DNA of 64,000 bases from JBBQXH01 sp963710975 (lineage in GTDB: Bacteria > Actinomycetota > Thermoleophilia > Gaiellales > Gaiellaceae). The DNA lies in the NCBI GenBank assembly GCA_963710975.1, contig CAVQCG010000002.1:1-64000 (forward strand), read 5' to 3'. A program made the translations under genes and the position numbers. Position 1 is the first letter of the stretch. Every line of letters starts with the position of its first letter. Shown here piece after piece: positions 8,588-17,106 of the stretch. The notes below the pieces were generated by a model. It was not told the origin of the DNA and searched no databases. It saw only the letters and a list, made by a program, of their open reading frames with translations.

Positions 8588-10343
8588 TCGCCTGCTCGGC
8601 CGGCTGCTCGGCGCGCCGGAGGGCGGGCGCGAACAGGGCGAAGGCGACGAAGGGGAAGAACCACGGAATGTAGAGATAGAACCAGTGCGTGAGGACGATC
8701 TCGAACCCGATCAGAATCGCCGCCGTCAGAGCCGCGAGCTGGATCGGCGACTTCCGCTTGGGCACGAAGGCGCAGACGATCGCGCCGACGAGGAGCAGGA
8801 CCTTCAGCACCGTCTGGACGATGTGCAGGTCGGGATACCCGGCATACACCTTCCAGTTCCAGAGAGAGAACGGCGAATCCCGGCCGAGCTGCCAGCCGAA
8901 CGTCCTGTCCCAGAAGACCCTGGCCGCATGAACCGGGTCAGGCTCGAGAAGGAGCACCCAGAACCCGAGCGCTGTCGCGATCAGGAAGCCGGCGGCGAAC
9001 AGAACCAGGGCGCGTGGTCGTTTGAGCCCGTTCGGATACGACGCCCAGAGGGGTAGCAGGAGGAACGCCGAGAACTTCGCCCACGAGGCAAGCCCGACGA
9101 ACAGACCGCGAGCAACCGGAGAGGACACGAGCCAGAAGCCCCACACGAGCAGCGCCGGCAGGATTGCGTCGTTCGAGTTGGAGCTCGAGACGTAAGTCGT
9201 GAATGGATACGCGACCCACGCAAATGGCAGCATCGCAGCGAGACGGCCGCCTCCGAACCGCCAGCCCACGAGAGCGAGGCCGAGCAGCGTGAACCCGTCG
9301 AAGAGGAGCGCGGTGAAGTGGGCAGCCGGCAGCGAGTCCCACTTGCCGCTCCAGCCCTCAGCCAGGTATCCCGGGATATAGGCGATGTACGTGATCGGAC
9401 CGTAGGTATCGCCCCGGTCGTTCGACGACTCGCAGCGGCCGTTCGTCTGGATGCGGTCGCGGACGTCGCCGTTGGCATCGGGCGGCCCGCACTCGGCCCC
9501 ACTCCGCACCGGAAAGTTCCCATACGGGCTCTGATCCTCGCTGATGATCCGCTGCGCACCGATGACGCCCGCGTATCCGACGTCGATGACGTTCGACGCT
9601 TCGAGATTGAGCCCGATCCGGAAGCCCGCGATGAAGACGGTTGCCGCGACGAGGACCCAGACAGGCCAGAACGGCCGCGAGGGCGCGCGCGCCCGTCCAC
9701 GCGCACCGAGCAGCACCATGCGCACGAGGAGATACACGAGAGGCGGATAGGCCAGCGGAACGGACGTGAAGATCTCGCCTTCGTTGAAGAACCACCACGA
9801 CGCGCTGAAGGAGAGGAGTACGACCAGGTCGAGGTTCCGCATCGAGAGTGGCCGGCGGAAGTTCGCGAGCCCGATGAAGAAGACGGCGCAGAGCGGCCAC
9901 CAGATCCACGGCTCGTTGATCTTCCTCCCGAACGACCCCTTCAGCCCGCGCGCCATCGACCACGCGACCTGTGGCCCGACATATGCCTGGGTGACCTGTG
10001 CCGCGGAGTCGTCGACGGTGACGAGGGCGATCTGGCCGGCGTCGGGTCGGTCGGACCAGACCTTGACCGTCCACTGCTTCTTCTCCGTGTCGTACGAGGC
10101 AGTCTTCGTGAGGCCGGCCTCCGGGTAGCGCTTGACCCAGTCCTCGACCTTCTTCAACGAGAGCGCCAGCTCGATCGCGAGCTTCTCGTTCAGCAGCGGC
10201 TTCTCGGCGGCCGGGACGAAGGGCGTCTCGATGAGATTCCCCTCCGAGTCGTACGCCGGCGCGGTCGCAGCCGCCGATGCCGATCCGGCGACCGTCAGCG
10301 CGAGCGAGACGACGACGACGGCCAGGACGACACGGCGGATCAC
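8547..10343 (-). CDS. large membrane protein: signal peptide, extracytoplasmic domain, then GT-C-like multi-helix region
   Basis: A 598-residue protein with unusual architecture. It begins with a cleavable-looking signal peptide (RRVVLAVVVVSLALTVAGSASA). About 120 extracytoplasmic residues follow, with a PepSY-like character (two KxxxW helices, then WTVKVWSDR and AAQVTQAYVGPQVAW). The remainder has roughly eleven membrane segments resembling glycosyltransferase-87/DUF2029 proteins, including FVGLASWAKFSAFLLLPLW and a large loop with cysteines (ECGPPDANG, RCESSNDRG). GTG at 10343 is placed just after the gtrA stop, so the genes are adjacent with almost no spacing. A role in transferring sugars from polyprenyl phosphate is inferred from the neighbours; the substrate is unknown. 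Confidence 0.7.
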   Translation of the reverse strand: MIRRVVLAVVVVSLALTVAGSASAAATAPAYDSEGNLIETPFVPAAEKPLLNEKLAIELALSLKKVEDWVKRYPEAGLTKTASYDTEKKQWTVKVWSDRPDAGQIALVTVDDSAAQVTQAYVGPQVAWSMARGLKGSFGRKINEPWIWWPLCAVFFIGLANFRRPLSMRNLDLVVLLSFSASWWFFNEGEIFTSVPLAYPPLVYLLVRMVLLGARGRARAPSRPFWPVWVLVAATVFIAGFRIGLNLEASNVIDVGYAGVIGAQRIISEDQSPYGNFPVRSGAECGPPDANGDVRDRIQTNGRCESSNDRGDTYGPITYIAYIPGYLAEGWSGKWDSLPAAHFTALLFDGFTLLGLALVGWRFGGGRLAAMLPFAWVAYPFTTYVSSSNSNDAILPALLVWGFWLVSSPVARGLFVGLASWAKFSAFLLLPLWASYPNGLKRPRALVLFAAGFLIATALGFWVLLLEPDPVHAARVFWDRTFGWQLGRDSPFSLWNWKVYAGYPDLHIVQTVLKVLLLVGAIVCAFVPKRKSPIQLAALTAAILIGFEIVLTHWFYLYIPWFFPFVAFALFAPALRRAEQPAEQASDREIRELVGAQA

Positions 10344-10347
10344 GTCA

Positions 10348-10830
10348 CTACGACCGGAAGGACCAGAGCTTGTTGCCCAGGAAGCTGAGTGGAGTGACAA
10401 GCACGATGGCGATCGCCTGGGCAGGAACCTTCGGCAGCCCGACCGCGACGAGAATCGCGAGGATCGCGAGGTTCGCACCGAGCGCGGCGAGTGAGACGAC
10501 GAAGAAACGCGCGCCCTGGAGGCCGATGTGGCCCCGCTCCCGTCTGAACGTCCAGACCCGGTTCCACGTGTAGTTGTTCGCAACCGCGATCACGAACGAG
10601 CACACCGCGGCGACGAGGTACGGAATCGACGCCACATGGATCAGCACGGCATAGACGGCGAGGTTGACGAGGTACCCGGAGGCGCCCACGACACAGAACT
10701 TGAGGAGCTGAATCCAGTTCGCGCGGCTGCGCAGCGCAGTCGCTGCAGCACTCGCACGCGCGATCACTCGAGCAGGGGGACGTGCTGTCGTGTCGGGAGC
10801 CCGCGCCACCGGATACAGGTTAGAGGGCAA
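10348..10830 (-). CDS. GtrA-family membrane protein
   Basis: A 160-residue protein with four membrane segments. The GtrA hallmarks are LLKFCVVGASGYLVNLAVY at about residues 42-60, FVIAVANNYTWNRVWTFRR at the centre, and the final NKLWSFR. GtrA proteins are thought to move or position undecaprenyl-linked sugars across the membrane for GT-C enzymes. It is the first gene of a three-gene minus-strand unit with the 598-residue protein and the GT87 gene, which matches that role. The N-terminal 35 residues are Ala/Arg-rich and may be an over-long start, but no better RBS-linked start is obvious. Confidence 0.88.
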   Translation of the reverse strand: MPSNLYPVARAPDTTARPPARVIARASAAATALRSRANWIQLLKFCVVGASGYLVNLAVYAVLIHVASIPYLVAAVCSFVIAVANNYTWNRVWTFRRERGHIGLQGARFFVVSLAALGANLAILAILVAVGLPKVPAQAIAIVLVTPLSFLGNKLWSFRS

Positions 10831-10908
10831 TCACGCGCCGGCGGCAGTTGATCCGGCCTGCGTTCGGGAATGTCTCCAGGCCGGTGGCTGCCCCAAGCGC
10901 GACGAGCT

Positions 10909-11373
10909 TTAGTCCTCCCCGTCCCAGTAGTCGAGGACGGGCCCAGGTCGGCTCAGGAGAATCCGCTCGCCGGCGACGCTGCGGGCACCGATCTTGCCGC
11001 TGTCGAGATACTCGACGATGTCGGGGGCGATGAGCGTGGAGAGCATCAGGACGCGGATCGGGGAATCGGTGCGGTTGCTGACCTGGTGCGCACCATCCCT
11101 GCCTCGCCGGAAACAGACGACATCGCCTTCCTCCAGGTCCTGCTCGCCCTCGGGTGTGCGTAGCGTGGGCGTTCCGCGCACGACGAGGAGCCACTCCTCG
11201 TTCGCGTGATGCGTGTGGTACGGCCACAGCCGATCTCCGGGCTGGAGCTCGGACATGCTTCCACCGATGAGCTCGGCGCCGATGCGCGCGCCGACCCACG
11301 CTTCCTTCGAGCGCCAGCCCCTCCGCTCCTCGGCCCGGTCCCAGTCGTTTCCGTGAAGGTTGACGATCTTCAC
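10909..11373 (-). CDS. cupin-domain protein
   Basis: A 154-residue single-domain cupin. The first cupin motif is intact with its metal-binding residues (HTHHANEEWLLVVRG, about residues 54-68, giving two His and the Glu), and the second lies at about 84-104 (GDVVCFRRGRDGAHQVSN). No signal peptide is seen, so it is cytoplasmic. Cupins of this size are often sugar isomerases, small dioxygenases or sensory proteins, and nothing here separates these. It lies downstream of pcm on the same strand, separated by about 60 bp that contain a short perfect palindrome at 11412-11427. Confidence 0.8.
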   Translation of the reverse strand: MKIVNLHGNDWDRAEERRGWRSKEAWVGARIGAELIGGSMSELQPGDRLWPYHTHHANEEWLLVVRGTPTLRTPEGEQDLEEGDVVCFRRGRDGAHQVSNRTDSPIRVLMLSTLIAPDIVEYLDSGKIGARSVAGERILLSRPGPVLDYWDGED

Positions 11374-11411
11374 GGCGAGAGCCTATCCGCCGCGCCACCA
11401 TTGCCGTCAAC

Positions 11412-11427
11412 GTCACCCGAGGGTGAC
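11412..11427. promoter_or_regulatory. short perfect palindrome upstream of the cupin gene
   Basis: GTCACCC and GGGTGAC are separated by two bases, between the end of pcm and the start of the cupin gene. The loop is too short for a good terminator and no T-run follows on either strand, so an operator site is the more likely reading. It lies 39 bases upstream of the cupin start. Confidence 0.35.
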
Positions 11428-11434
11428 AGTGAGC

Positions 11435-12079
11435 TCAGGAATGACCCTCCGCGCCGATCAGGGGAACGAAGCGGCAGCGGACGGACCTCGCGACGGCCGG
11501 GCCCTCCGGAGTGGAGACGATCACTTCGAGCCGTTGGTTTCGACGCGTCCCCACGGGAACCACCATCCGCCCGTTCGCAGCGAGCTGGCTGTAGAGCGTC
11601 CGAGGGATCTCGGGAGCCGCGGCGGCGACGGTGATCGCGTCGAATGGACCTCGCCCCGGCAGCCCGAGCGTCCCGTCGCCGACGTGAACGGTCACACGAT
11701 CCCCATAACCGGCATTCGCAAGATTCCTGGAGGCGAGATCGGCAAGCTCGGGGACCCGTTCGATGCTCTCCACCTGCGCGCCCATTGCCGCGAGGACGGC
11801 AGCCTGATACCCGGAACCCGTCCCGACGTCGAGAACCAGCGCGCCGTCGTGGATTCCCGCCTCCTGGCAGATGAGGGCCACCATGTACGGCTGAGAGATC
11901 GTCTGATCGAAGCCGATCGAGAGCGCCTCGTCGGCATAGGCTCGCTCAACGTCGGCACCGGGAACGAAGAGCTCGCGAGGCACTGTCCCCATCGCCCGAA
12001 GAACACGTTCGTCGCGGATACCCCTCTCTCGGAGCTGAAACTCGACCATCCGACGGCGCAGGTCGGCGACGTCACGCAT
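11435..12079 (-). CDS. pcm: protein-L-isoaspartate O-methyltransferase
   Basis: A 214-residue SAM-dependent methyltransferase that repairs isoaspartyl residues in aged proteins. Family motifs are clear: VPRELFVP near residue 33, the substrate loop ALSIGFDQTISQPYMVA near 52, and SAM motif I LDVGTGSGYQAAVLA near 83. GRGPFDAITVAAAAPEIP and NGRMVVPVG follow. The ATG at 12079 overlaps the stop of the upstream phosphodiesterase by 8 bases, so the two are co-translated. The length is usual for the family. Confidence 0.95.
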   Translation of the reverse strand: MRDVADLRRRMVEFQLRERGIRDERVLRAMGTVPRELFVPGADVERAYADEALSIGFDQTISQPYMVALICQEAGIHDGALVLDVGTGSGYQAAVLAAMGAQVESIERVPELADLASRNLANAGYGDRVTVHVGDGTLGLPGRGPFDAITVAAAAPEIPRTLYSQLAANGRMVVPVGTRRNQRLEVIVSTPEGPAVARSVRCRFVPLIGAEGHS

Positions 12080-13520
12080 GGCTGCCTGGCCGTACCGACG
12101 TTGTCGCAGGCAGGAGCCCGAAGTGGGCACGCACGAGTCCCGCGAGACCCGTGATCGACGGGTCCGGGGGGAACGGATCCGCGCCGAGGCCCACCGCGAG
12201 CAAGGGGACGAGTGAGTCGCCTGCGAGGAGCGAGCCGTGGCTCCCTCCGCCGACGTGGTGGCCGCCGCCGAGATCGCAGAACTCCCAGCCCTCCGCAGCC
12301 GAGACGAAGACGTCCCCGCCGGCAGAGCACGCGAGCGCCCGCCAGGCGCGCTCGAGCCCACCCGGATAGGCAGCCGGGTCGAGGAGCGCCGCGTCGCCGT
12401 CGAGGCTCCATCCCTCCGGATCGAGCCGGAACTTCAGCTCCTCGTTCTGGCGGCGCGCAACGGCCATGTCGCCCTCGCGAAAGAGCACGACATCGACACC
12501 CGGTGTCCGCTCGAGTCGCGACGAGAGCTGACGGGCCTCGGGGGCGTCCGCCGAGAGCCGGTAGACCATCCCCGCGCGGTTCGACGCCGTGATCGCGACA
12601 TCGGCCGATTGCTTCCCTCGCCGACCGGGGGCGAACAGACGCAGATCACTGAACGAGCCTTCGAGTGACACGGCCCGTTCGATGCGAGTCTGGCCGTGGT
12701 CTGCGCACACGATGATCGCGTAGCGCTCCAGGAACTCCTCGAATCCCCCGGCGGCCGCGAGTAGCTCGCCCAGTGCTCCGTCGGCGCGCCGAAGCGCGTC
12801 CTGCGTCCCGGCGGGCCCGGCGACATGCGACGCATAGTCGTAGTCGGGGAGGTAGTAGACGAGGAAGTCGAATCCGTCACGCGTCACGAGCCAGCGCCCG
12901 ACCGCCACCGCGTAGGCGTCGACCGAGCCCGCCGTTCGCGAGCGAACGGCAAGGGGAGCCCCGACCTGGTCGGACTCGTACAGGTTGAAGAAGAAGAACC
13001 GCGTGGGACCGTTGACCGTCTCGTACCAGCGATTCCGGGCCGCGGGCGCCGGCAGGCGGATCCGGTGGCTACGCCGGCCCCGGTAGCAGGTGAAGTTCAC
13101 CGCACCGGTGACGAGACCCTCGTCCTCGAGCGCTTCGAATATCGTCGTCGCGTCCGCCGATAGATGCGTTCTGGACAGCTCGACGACGCTGTCGCGAAGC
13201 GTCCCACGGAGCCCGGCCGCACGAACGGCACCCAGCGAGGAGCCGTACTCGACGATCCGCCGCTCGCCGCGGTGGTACCACACGAGATGTGGGATGCCGT
13301 GAACGTCCGCCGCGGCACCGGTCGCAATGGAGCTCAGGCAGACAGGCGTGACGGACGGGAAGACACTGACTCCGCGAGTGTAGAAACCGTGCTCGGACAG
13401 GAATCGAAGGACGGGTAGCCGCTTCTCCTCGATACCCCGCTCGAGCATCCCGGGGGTCAGCCCGTCGATGATCGCGAGAACGAGCTTCTTCGAGCCCTCA
13501 GATGCGGACGTCGAGCACAC
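12072..13520 (-). CDS. alkaline-phosphatase-superfamily type I phosphodiesterase / nucleotide pyrophosphatase
   Basis: About 482 residues with the metal ligands of the type I phosphodiesterase family. These are D in AIIDGLTPGM at the N-terminus, the nucleophile in FPSVTPVCLSSIATGA, D and H in DYDYASHVAG, CADHGQT, and H in GGGSHGSL near the end. No signal peptide or membrane anchor is apparent, so it may be cytoplasmic or exported by another route. The GTG at 13520 is chosen as the closest start to the conserved region; it overlaps the end of the lipid kinase by 23 bases. Neighbouring the lipid kinase, it might act on a lipid head group, which is inference. Confidence 0.82.
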   Translation of the reverse strand: MCSTSASEGSKKLVLAIIDGLTPGMLERGIEEKRLPVLRFLSEHGFYTRGVSVFPSVTPVCLSSIATGAAADVHGIPHLVWYHRGERRIVEYGSSLGAVRAAGLRGTLRDSVVELSRTHLSADATTIFEALEDEGLVTGAVNFTCYRGRRSHRIRLPAPAARNRWYETVNGPTRFFFFNLYESDQVGAPLAVRSRTAGSVDAYAVAVGRWLVTRDGFDFLVYYLPDYDYASHVAGPAGTQDALRRADGALGELLAAAGGFEEFLERYAIIVCADHGQTRIERAVSLEGSFSDLRLFAPGRRGKQSADVAITASNRAGMVYRLSADAPEARQLSSRLERTPGVDVVLFREGDMAVARRQNEELKFRLDPEGWSLDGDAALLDPAAYPGGLERAWRALACSAGGDVFVSAAEGWEFCDLGGGHHVGGGSHGSLLAGDSLVPLLAVGLGADPFPPDPSITGLAGLVRAHFGLLPATTSVRPGSHA

Positions 13521-14385
13521 CTCGTTCCGACTCGAGAGTCGCTTCCGTGACGTCGCCGAGGTCCTCTCCATCGACCTGGAGCGCCGTCGGCGTATCGCAG
13601 ACCACTCGCGCCGAGTCGATGTCATGGAGATAGATGTAGTCGTCTGCGTTGTGGTGGTCGGGCCTCACCATCAGCGACCACGCGAGGTGAGCGAACCCGC
13701 CCGGAGTAAGCCGCTCGGGCCCGACCAGATCGAGGCCAAGCTCGAACTTCGCGAGGGGCGCGGCGTGAAGGGCGATCGGGCCGGCATAGGTGTACGGGTC
13801 GCAGTTCGCCGCAACCACGAAGGCGCAGCGGCCGTGGCCCTCGACGGTCATGATCGGCTCGAGACGGGCCCTCTTCTGCTTGACGATCCGCCCGAGATCG
13901 GTGACGAAGGCGAGATCGCTCGGACGCTTCCCGTTCCCGCGGCCGCGCTCGTCGATCGAACGCACGAGGTCGGCGTCCAGTCCAAGCCCGGCGCAGAACG
14001 TGAACCGCCTCCCGTTCACACGCCCGAGCGAGATCCGGCGCGTGCGGTTCGATCGAGCGAGTTGGTGGGCGCAGGCGACCGGGTTGCGAGGGAGGCCGAG
14101 AGCGCGGGGCAGGACGCTCGTGGCGCCGCCGGGGATGAAGCCGATCGGAACCGTGGGCAGCATCCCGTTGACAGCCTCGTTGTAGACGCCGTCGCCGCCG
14201 TACACGTAGATCTCGTCGTAGTGCTCACAGGCGTTCGCAGCCAGCTCAGCGGCGTGACCCTGGTGTTCGGTCAGGAGCTTCTCGACCGGTCCCGCGTGAG
14301 TGAGCTCGCCGAGAACCGCATCCACGCGCTCACGCGTGACCCCTGTCGCAACAGGGTTGACGATCAGGGCAGCGGCGCGCGTCAC
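13498..14385 (-). CDS. diacylglycerol/lipid kinase family protein (YegS/DgkB type)
   Basis: A 295-residue soluble kinase of the DAGK_cat family, which phosphorylates diacylglycerol or related lipids using ATP. It begins with the family pattern AALIVNPVATG. The nucleotide-binding motif GGDGVYNEAVNG is at about residues 63-74, followed by the PIGFIPGGATSVLPRALGLP loop with its GG-T-S variation. The ending VDGEDLGD is typical of the C-terminal sandwich domain. It could feed phosphatidate back into phospholipid synthesis; the exact lipid is not readable from sequence. Confidence 0.88.
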   Translation of the reverse strand: MTRAAALIVNPVATGVTRERVDAVLGELTHAGPVEKLLTEHQGHAAELAANACEHYDEIYVYGGDGVYNEAVNGMLPTVPIGFIPGGATSVLPRALGLPRNPVACAHQLARSNRTRRISLGRVNGRRFTFCAGLGLDADLVRSIDERGRGNGKRPSDLAFVTDLGRIVKQKRARLEPIMTVEGHGRCAFVVAANCDPYTYAGPIALHAAPLAKFELGLDLVGPERLTPGGFAHLAWSLMVRPDHHNADDYIYLHDIDSARVVCDTPTALQVDGEDLGDVTEATLESERGVLDVRI

Positions 14386-14394
14386 GACGCAACT

Positions 14395-14724
14395 CTAGTT
14401 GGCGGCGGAGCGGGCTCTCCGTGTCGCGCGCTCGTACTGGAGGCGAAAGAGGGCGATGACGTCGTCGACGTCACCGTCACTCTCGATTCGCCTGGTCGCC
14501 CAGCCCGAATCGGGAAGGACGTGGTGCTCCTCGACACGGCCCTCCGCGATCAACTCGTCACGAATCCGCCGCGGGAACGGCAGATCCGCCAGCCGATCGC
14601 CATGGAGGTGGCCGAGCTCCCGCTTTCCGATCAGGAACTCGACGCCGCCGAAACGGTGCGGCTCGGTGGTTACTCCGGGCCAGGCTGCCACCGCGACCCG
14701 GATCCGCTCGCCTGCGCCTTCCAT
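14395..14724 (-). CDS. DUF5519 (luciferase-domain) small protein
   Basis: A 109-residue protein matching the short DUF5519 family sometimes called luciferase-domain proteins. Typical features are RELGHLHGDRLADLPFPRRIRDELIAEGR in the centre, EEHHVLPDSGWATRRI and a C-terminal helix with FRLQYER. No catalytic activity is known for these. Its ATG overlaps the stop of the NmrA-like gene by one base (TGATG), so the two are co-translated. The link between them is unknown. Confidence 0.75.
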   Translation of the reverse strand: MEGAGERIRVAVAAWPGVTTEPHRFGGVEFLIGKRELGHLHGDRLADLPFPRRIRDELIAEGRVEEHHVLPDSGWATRRIESDGDVDDVIALFRLQYERATRRARSAAN

Positions 14725-15578
14725 CAGGCTCCTGCGAACGCCGCGACGTTGTCGCGGGCGAAGTCGTCGAAGGAGCGGGCCGGTTGCCCGGTCACGTCCG
14801 GGACGGCCGTCGTGACGAGGTCACCACCACCGTCGCGGAAGATCGAGCCGTAGAGCAGGACGATGTCGTCGGCCAACGGCTCGGGCATTCCGAAGCCGAG
14901 CAGCGAGTCACGGTACGCGTCCGGCGGAACGTCGACGTAGCGGATCTCCCGGCCGAGAACCGCGGACAACCGCGCCGCCATCTCCGGATACGACACGGAC
15001 TCCGGACCGGTCAGGGTGTAGGTCTGACCTGCGTGACCGGGCTCGGTCAGCGCAACGGCGGCGACCGCTGCGATGTCGCGCGTGTCCACGGTGCCGATCC
15101 TGCCCTCCCCGGTACAGCCGTAGATCGCACCTTCGCCGTTGATGCTGCCTGCGCTCGCGAGGAGGTTCTGCATGAACGCGTGTGGATGAAGGATCGTCCA
15201 GTCGAGACCGGAGTTGCGCAGAAGCTCGTCCGCTCGGGCGAACTGGCGACCGGCCGCGAACGGCGAGTCGAGCGACGAGCCCACCGCTCCCATCTTCACG
15301 ACGTGGATGCCTCCGGCGTCCTTCGCAGCCTCTATGACATTCGCCTGAAGCGTGTACTGATCGAGCACGAACGGGGTCAGCAGAAAGACGTGGTCAACGC
15401 CCTCGAGCACCGATCCGAGCGTCTCGGGGCGGGACAGGTCGCCTTCCATGACCTCGGCGCCCGGCACCTGAACCTTCGCCGGGTCGCGTGCCAGTACCCT
15501 CACGGACGCACCTCGTGCGATCAGGAGCCTGACGAGCTCTCCACCGACGTTTCCCGTTGCACCCGTGACGAGAATCAT
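14724..15578 (-). CDS. NmrA-like NAD(P)-binding protein (atypical SDR)
   Basis: A 284-residue Rossmann protein beginning MILVTGATGNVGGELVRLL, the GxxGxxG motif of atypical short-chain dehydrogenases. It continues with VRVLARDP, the usual basic turn for NADP, and VDHVFLLTPF. The central motif of true reductases (YxxxK) is not seen; instead the sequence reads SGLDWTILHPHAFMQN, as in NmrA/YtfG-type proteins. It may be a quinone reductase or a redox sensor. It is the first gene of the run leading to DUF5519 and the lipid kinase. Confidence 0.82.
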   Translation of the reverse strand: MILVTGATGNVGGELVRLLIARGASVRVLARDPAKVQVPGAEVMEGDLSRPETLGSVLEGVDHVFLLTPFVLDQYTLQANVIEAAKDAGGIHVVKMGAVGSSLDSPFAAGRQFARADELLRNSGLDWTILHPHAFMQNLLASAGSINGEGAIYGCTGEGRIGTVDTRDIAAVAAVALTEPGHAGQTYTLTGPESVSYPEMAARLSAVLGREIRYVDVPPDAYRDSLLGFGMPEPLADDIVLLYGSIFRDGGGDLVTTAVPDVTGQPARSFDDFARDNVAAFAGA

Positions 15579-15726
15579 GCTCCCCCCTCCGCTCTATGAC
15601 TCTGCGGAGTGGAACGGCCGACCGGGCTGACCGATTCCGGATAGAGGCGCCGAGGGGCCGACCGGCGCCGCATACCAGCCGCCCTGTGAGCCCCTCTTCG
15701 CTCCGCTCTCTCGGTGCGCTCCCCGG

Positions 15727-17025
15727 TCAGTCCTCCGCTGCGCTCACGAGCGATTCCTCGAGTGCATCGAGACCTCTGTCGAGATCCTCGTCCGAGATGA
15801 CGAGGGGCACGAGGATCCTGATGACGTTCGAGTAGATCCCGCAGGCGAGGAGGATGAGTCCCCGCTCGCGTGCAGCCGCGACGGTTGAAGCGGTGAGCGC
15901 GGCAGCCGGAGCCTTTGTCGTAGCGTCTTCGACGAGCTCGATCGCAAGCATGGGACCGAGACCCCGTACGTCTCCGATCTGAGGAACGCGCGCGGCGAGG
16001 CTCTCGAGCCTCGCGCGAATCGACCGTCCGAGCTCGGCCGAACGCTGCTGGAAGTCTTCCTCGCCAACTGCGTCGAGGACTGCCACCGCGGCGGCGCACG
16101 ACACGGGGTTCCCGCCGAACGTGCCGCCCAGCCCGCCCGGGTGAACGGCGTCCATGATCTCTGCCCGCCCCGTGACCCCGGCGAGCGGTAGTCCTCCCCC
16201 GATCGATTTCCCCGTAGCCATCAGGTCCGGTTCGACGCCGTAGTGTTCGATCGCCCACATCGGCCCCGTGCGACCGACACCCGACTGCACCTCGTCGTTC
16301 ACGTAGAGGATCCCGTGCGCGTCGCAGAGCGCCTGCAGACGACCAGGGAAGTCCGCCGGCATCGGGAGGAATCCGCCCTCTCCCTGAACGGGCTCGAGGA
16401 CGACGCAGGCAACGGACGAGGGGTCGACGTGGCTCTTGAGGAGAAGCTCGAGACCATGGATCGCGTCGTCCGAGGTGATGCCGCGGTACTCGTAGGGCGC
16501 CGGCGCGAAGTACACCTCGGGCGCGAACGGCCCGAACCCCAGCTTGTAGGGCATGACCTTGCTCGTCATCGACATCGTGAGGAGCGTGCGACCGTGGAAG
16601 CCGCGGTCGAAGGCGATCACGGCCTGCCGCCCTGTCGCCACGCGCGCGATCTTCACCGCGTTCTCGAGCGCCTCGGCGCCGGAGTTGACGAGCACGGACT
16701 TCTGATCCGCGCCCCGGCAAGGAGATGAGTCGGCGAGTCGCCGGCAAACCTCGACATAGGGCTCGTAGAGGCCGACCATGACGCACTGATGGAGGTAGCG
16801 GTCCACCTGCTCGTGAATCGCCGCGACGGCTGCCGGCAGGCCGTGGCCCGTGTTCTGACAGCCGATCCCGCCCGCGAAGTCGATGTACTGCTTGCCGTCG
16901 ACGTCTTCGATCCAGACGCCGTCGGCGCGCGAGACGACGATCGGCGGAGTCGACACGCCACGGGCGACGTAGCGCTCCTTCTCCTCGATCAGCCGCTCGG
17001 TCTGGGTGTGCTGTTGGAGAGACAT
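15727..17025 (-). CDS. gabT: 4-aminobutyrate aminotransferase
   Basis: A 432-residue class III PLP aminotransferase that moves the amino group of GABA (and often 5-aminovalerate) to 2-oxoglutarate. Landmarks: NSGAEALENAVKIAR near residue 114, FDRGFHGRT near 139, VVLEPVQGEGGF near 208, NDEVQSGVGRTG near 243 and the cofactor lysine K273 in ATGKSIGGGLPL. The order and length fit GabT better than acetylornithine aminotransferase, which is usually about 400 residues. It stands alone on the minus strand with 148 bp before the next gene and no succinate-semialdehyde dehydrogenase nearby, so related omega-amino acids remain possible substrates. Confidence 0.88.
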   Translation of the reverse strand: MSLQQHTQTERLIEEKERYVARGVSTPPIVVSRADGVWIEDVDGKQYIDFAGGIGCQNTGHGLPAAVAAIHEQVDRYLHQCVMVGLYEPYVEVCRRLADSSPCRGADQKSVLVNSGAEALENAVKIARVATGRQAVIAFDRGFHGRTLLTMSMTSKVMPYKLGFGPFAPEVYFAPAPYEYRGITSDDAIHGLELLLKSHVDPSSVACVVLEPVQGEGGFLPMPADFPGRLQALCDAHGILYVNDEVQSGVGRTGPMWAIEHYGVEPDLMATGKSIGGGLPLAGVTGRAEIMDAVHPGGLGGTFGGNPVSCAAAVAVLDAVGEEDFQQRSAELGRSIRARLESLAARVPQIGDVRGLGPMLAIELVEDATTKAPAAALTASTVAAARERGLILLACGIYSNVIRILVPLVISDEDLDRGLDALEESLVSAAED

Positions 17026-17106
17026 GCGGCGAGTGTAGCCCCTGTCACGAGCGAATTCCTTGGCCCCCCGGGCGATGTTTGCAAGCGCCTCTTGGCCCGT
17101 GCGACG

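Noticed and set aside
13468..14853. 461-residue plus-strand ORF
   Set aside because: Antisense of the lipid kinase and DUF5519 genes; no recognisable domain and composition typical of GC-rich shadow frames.
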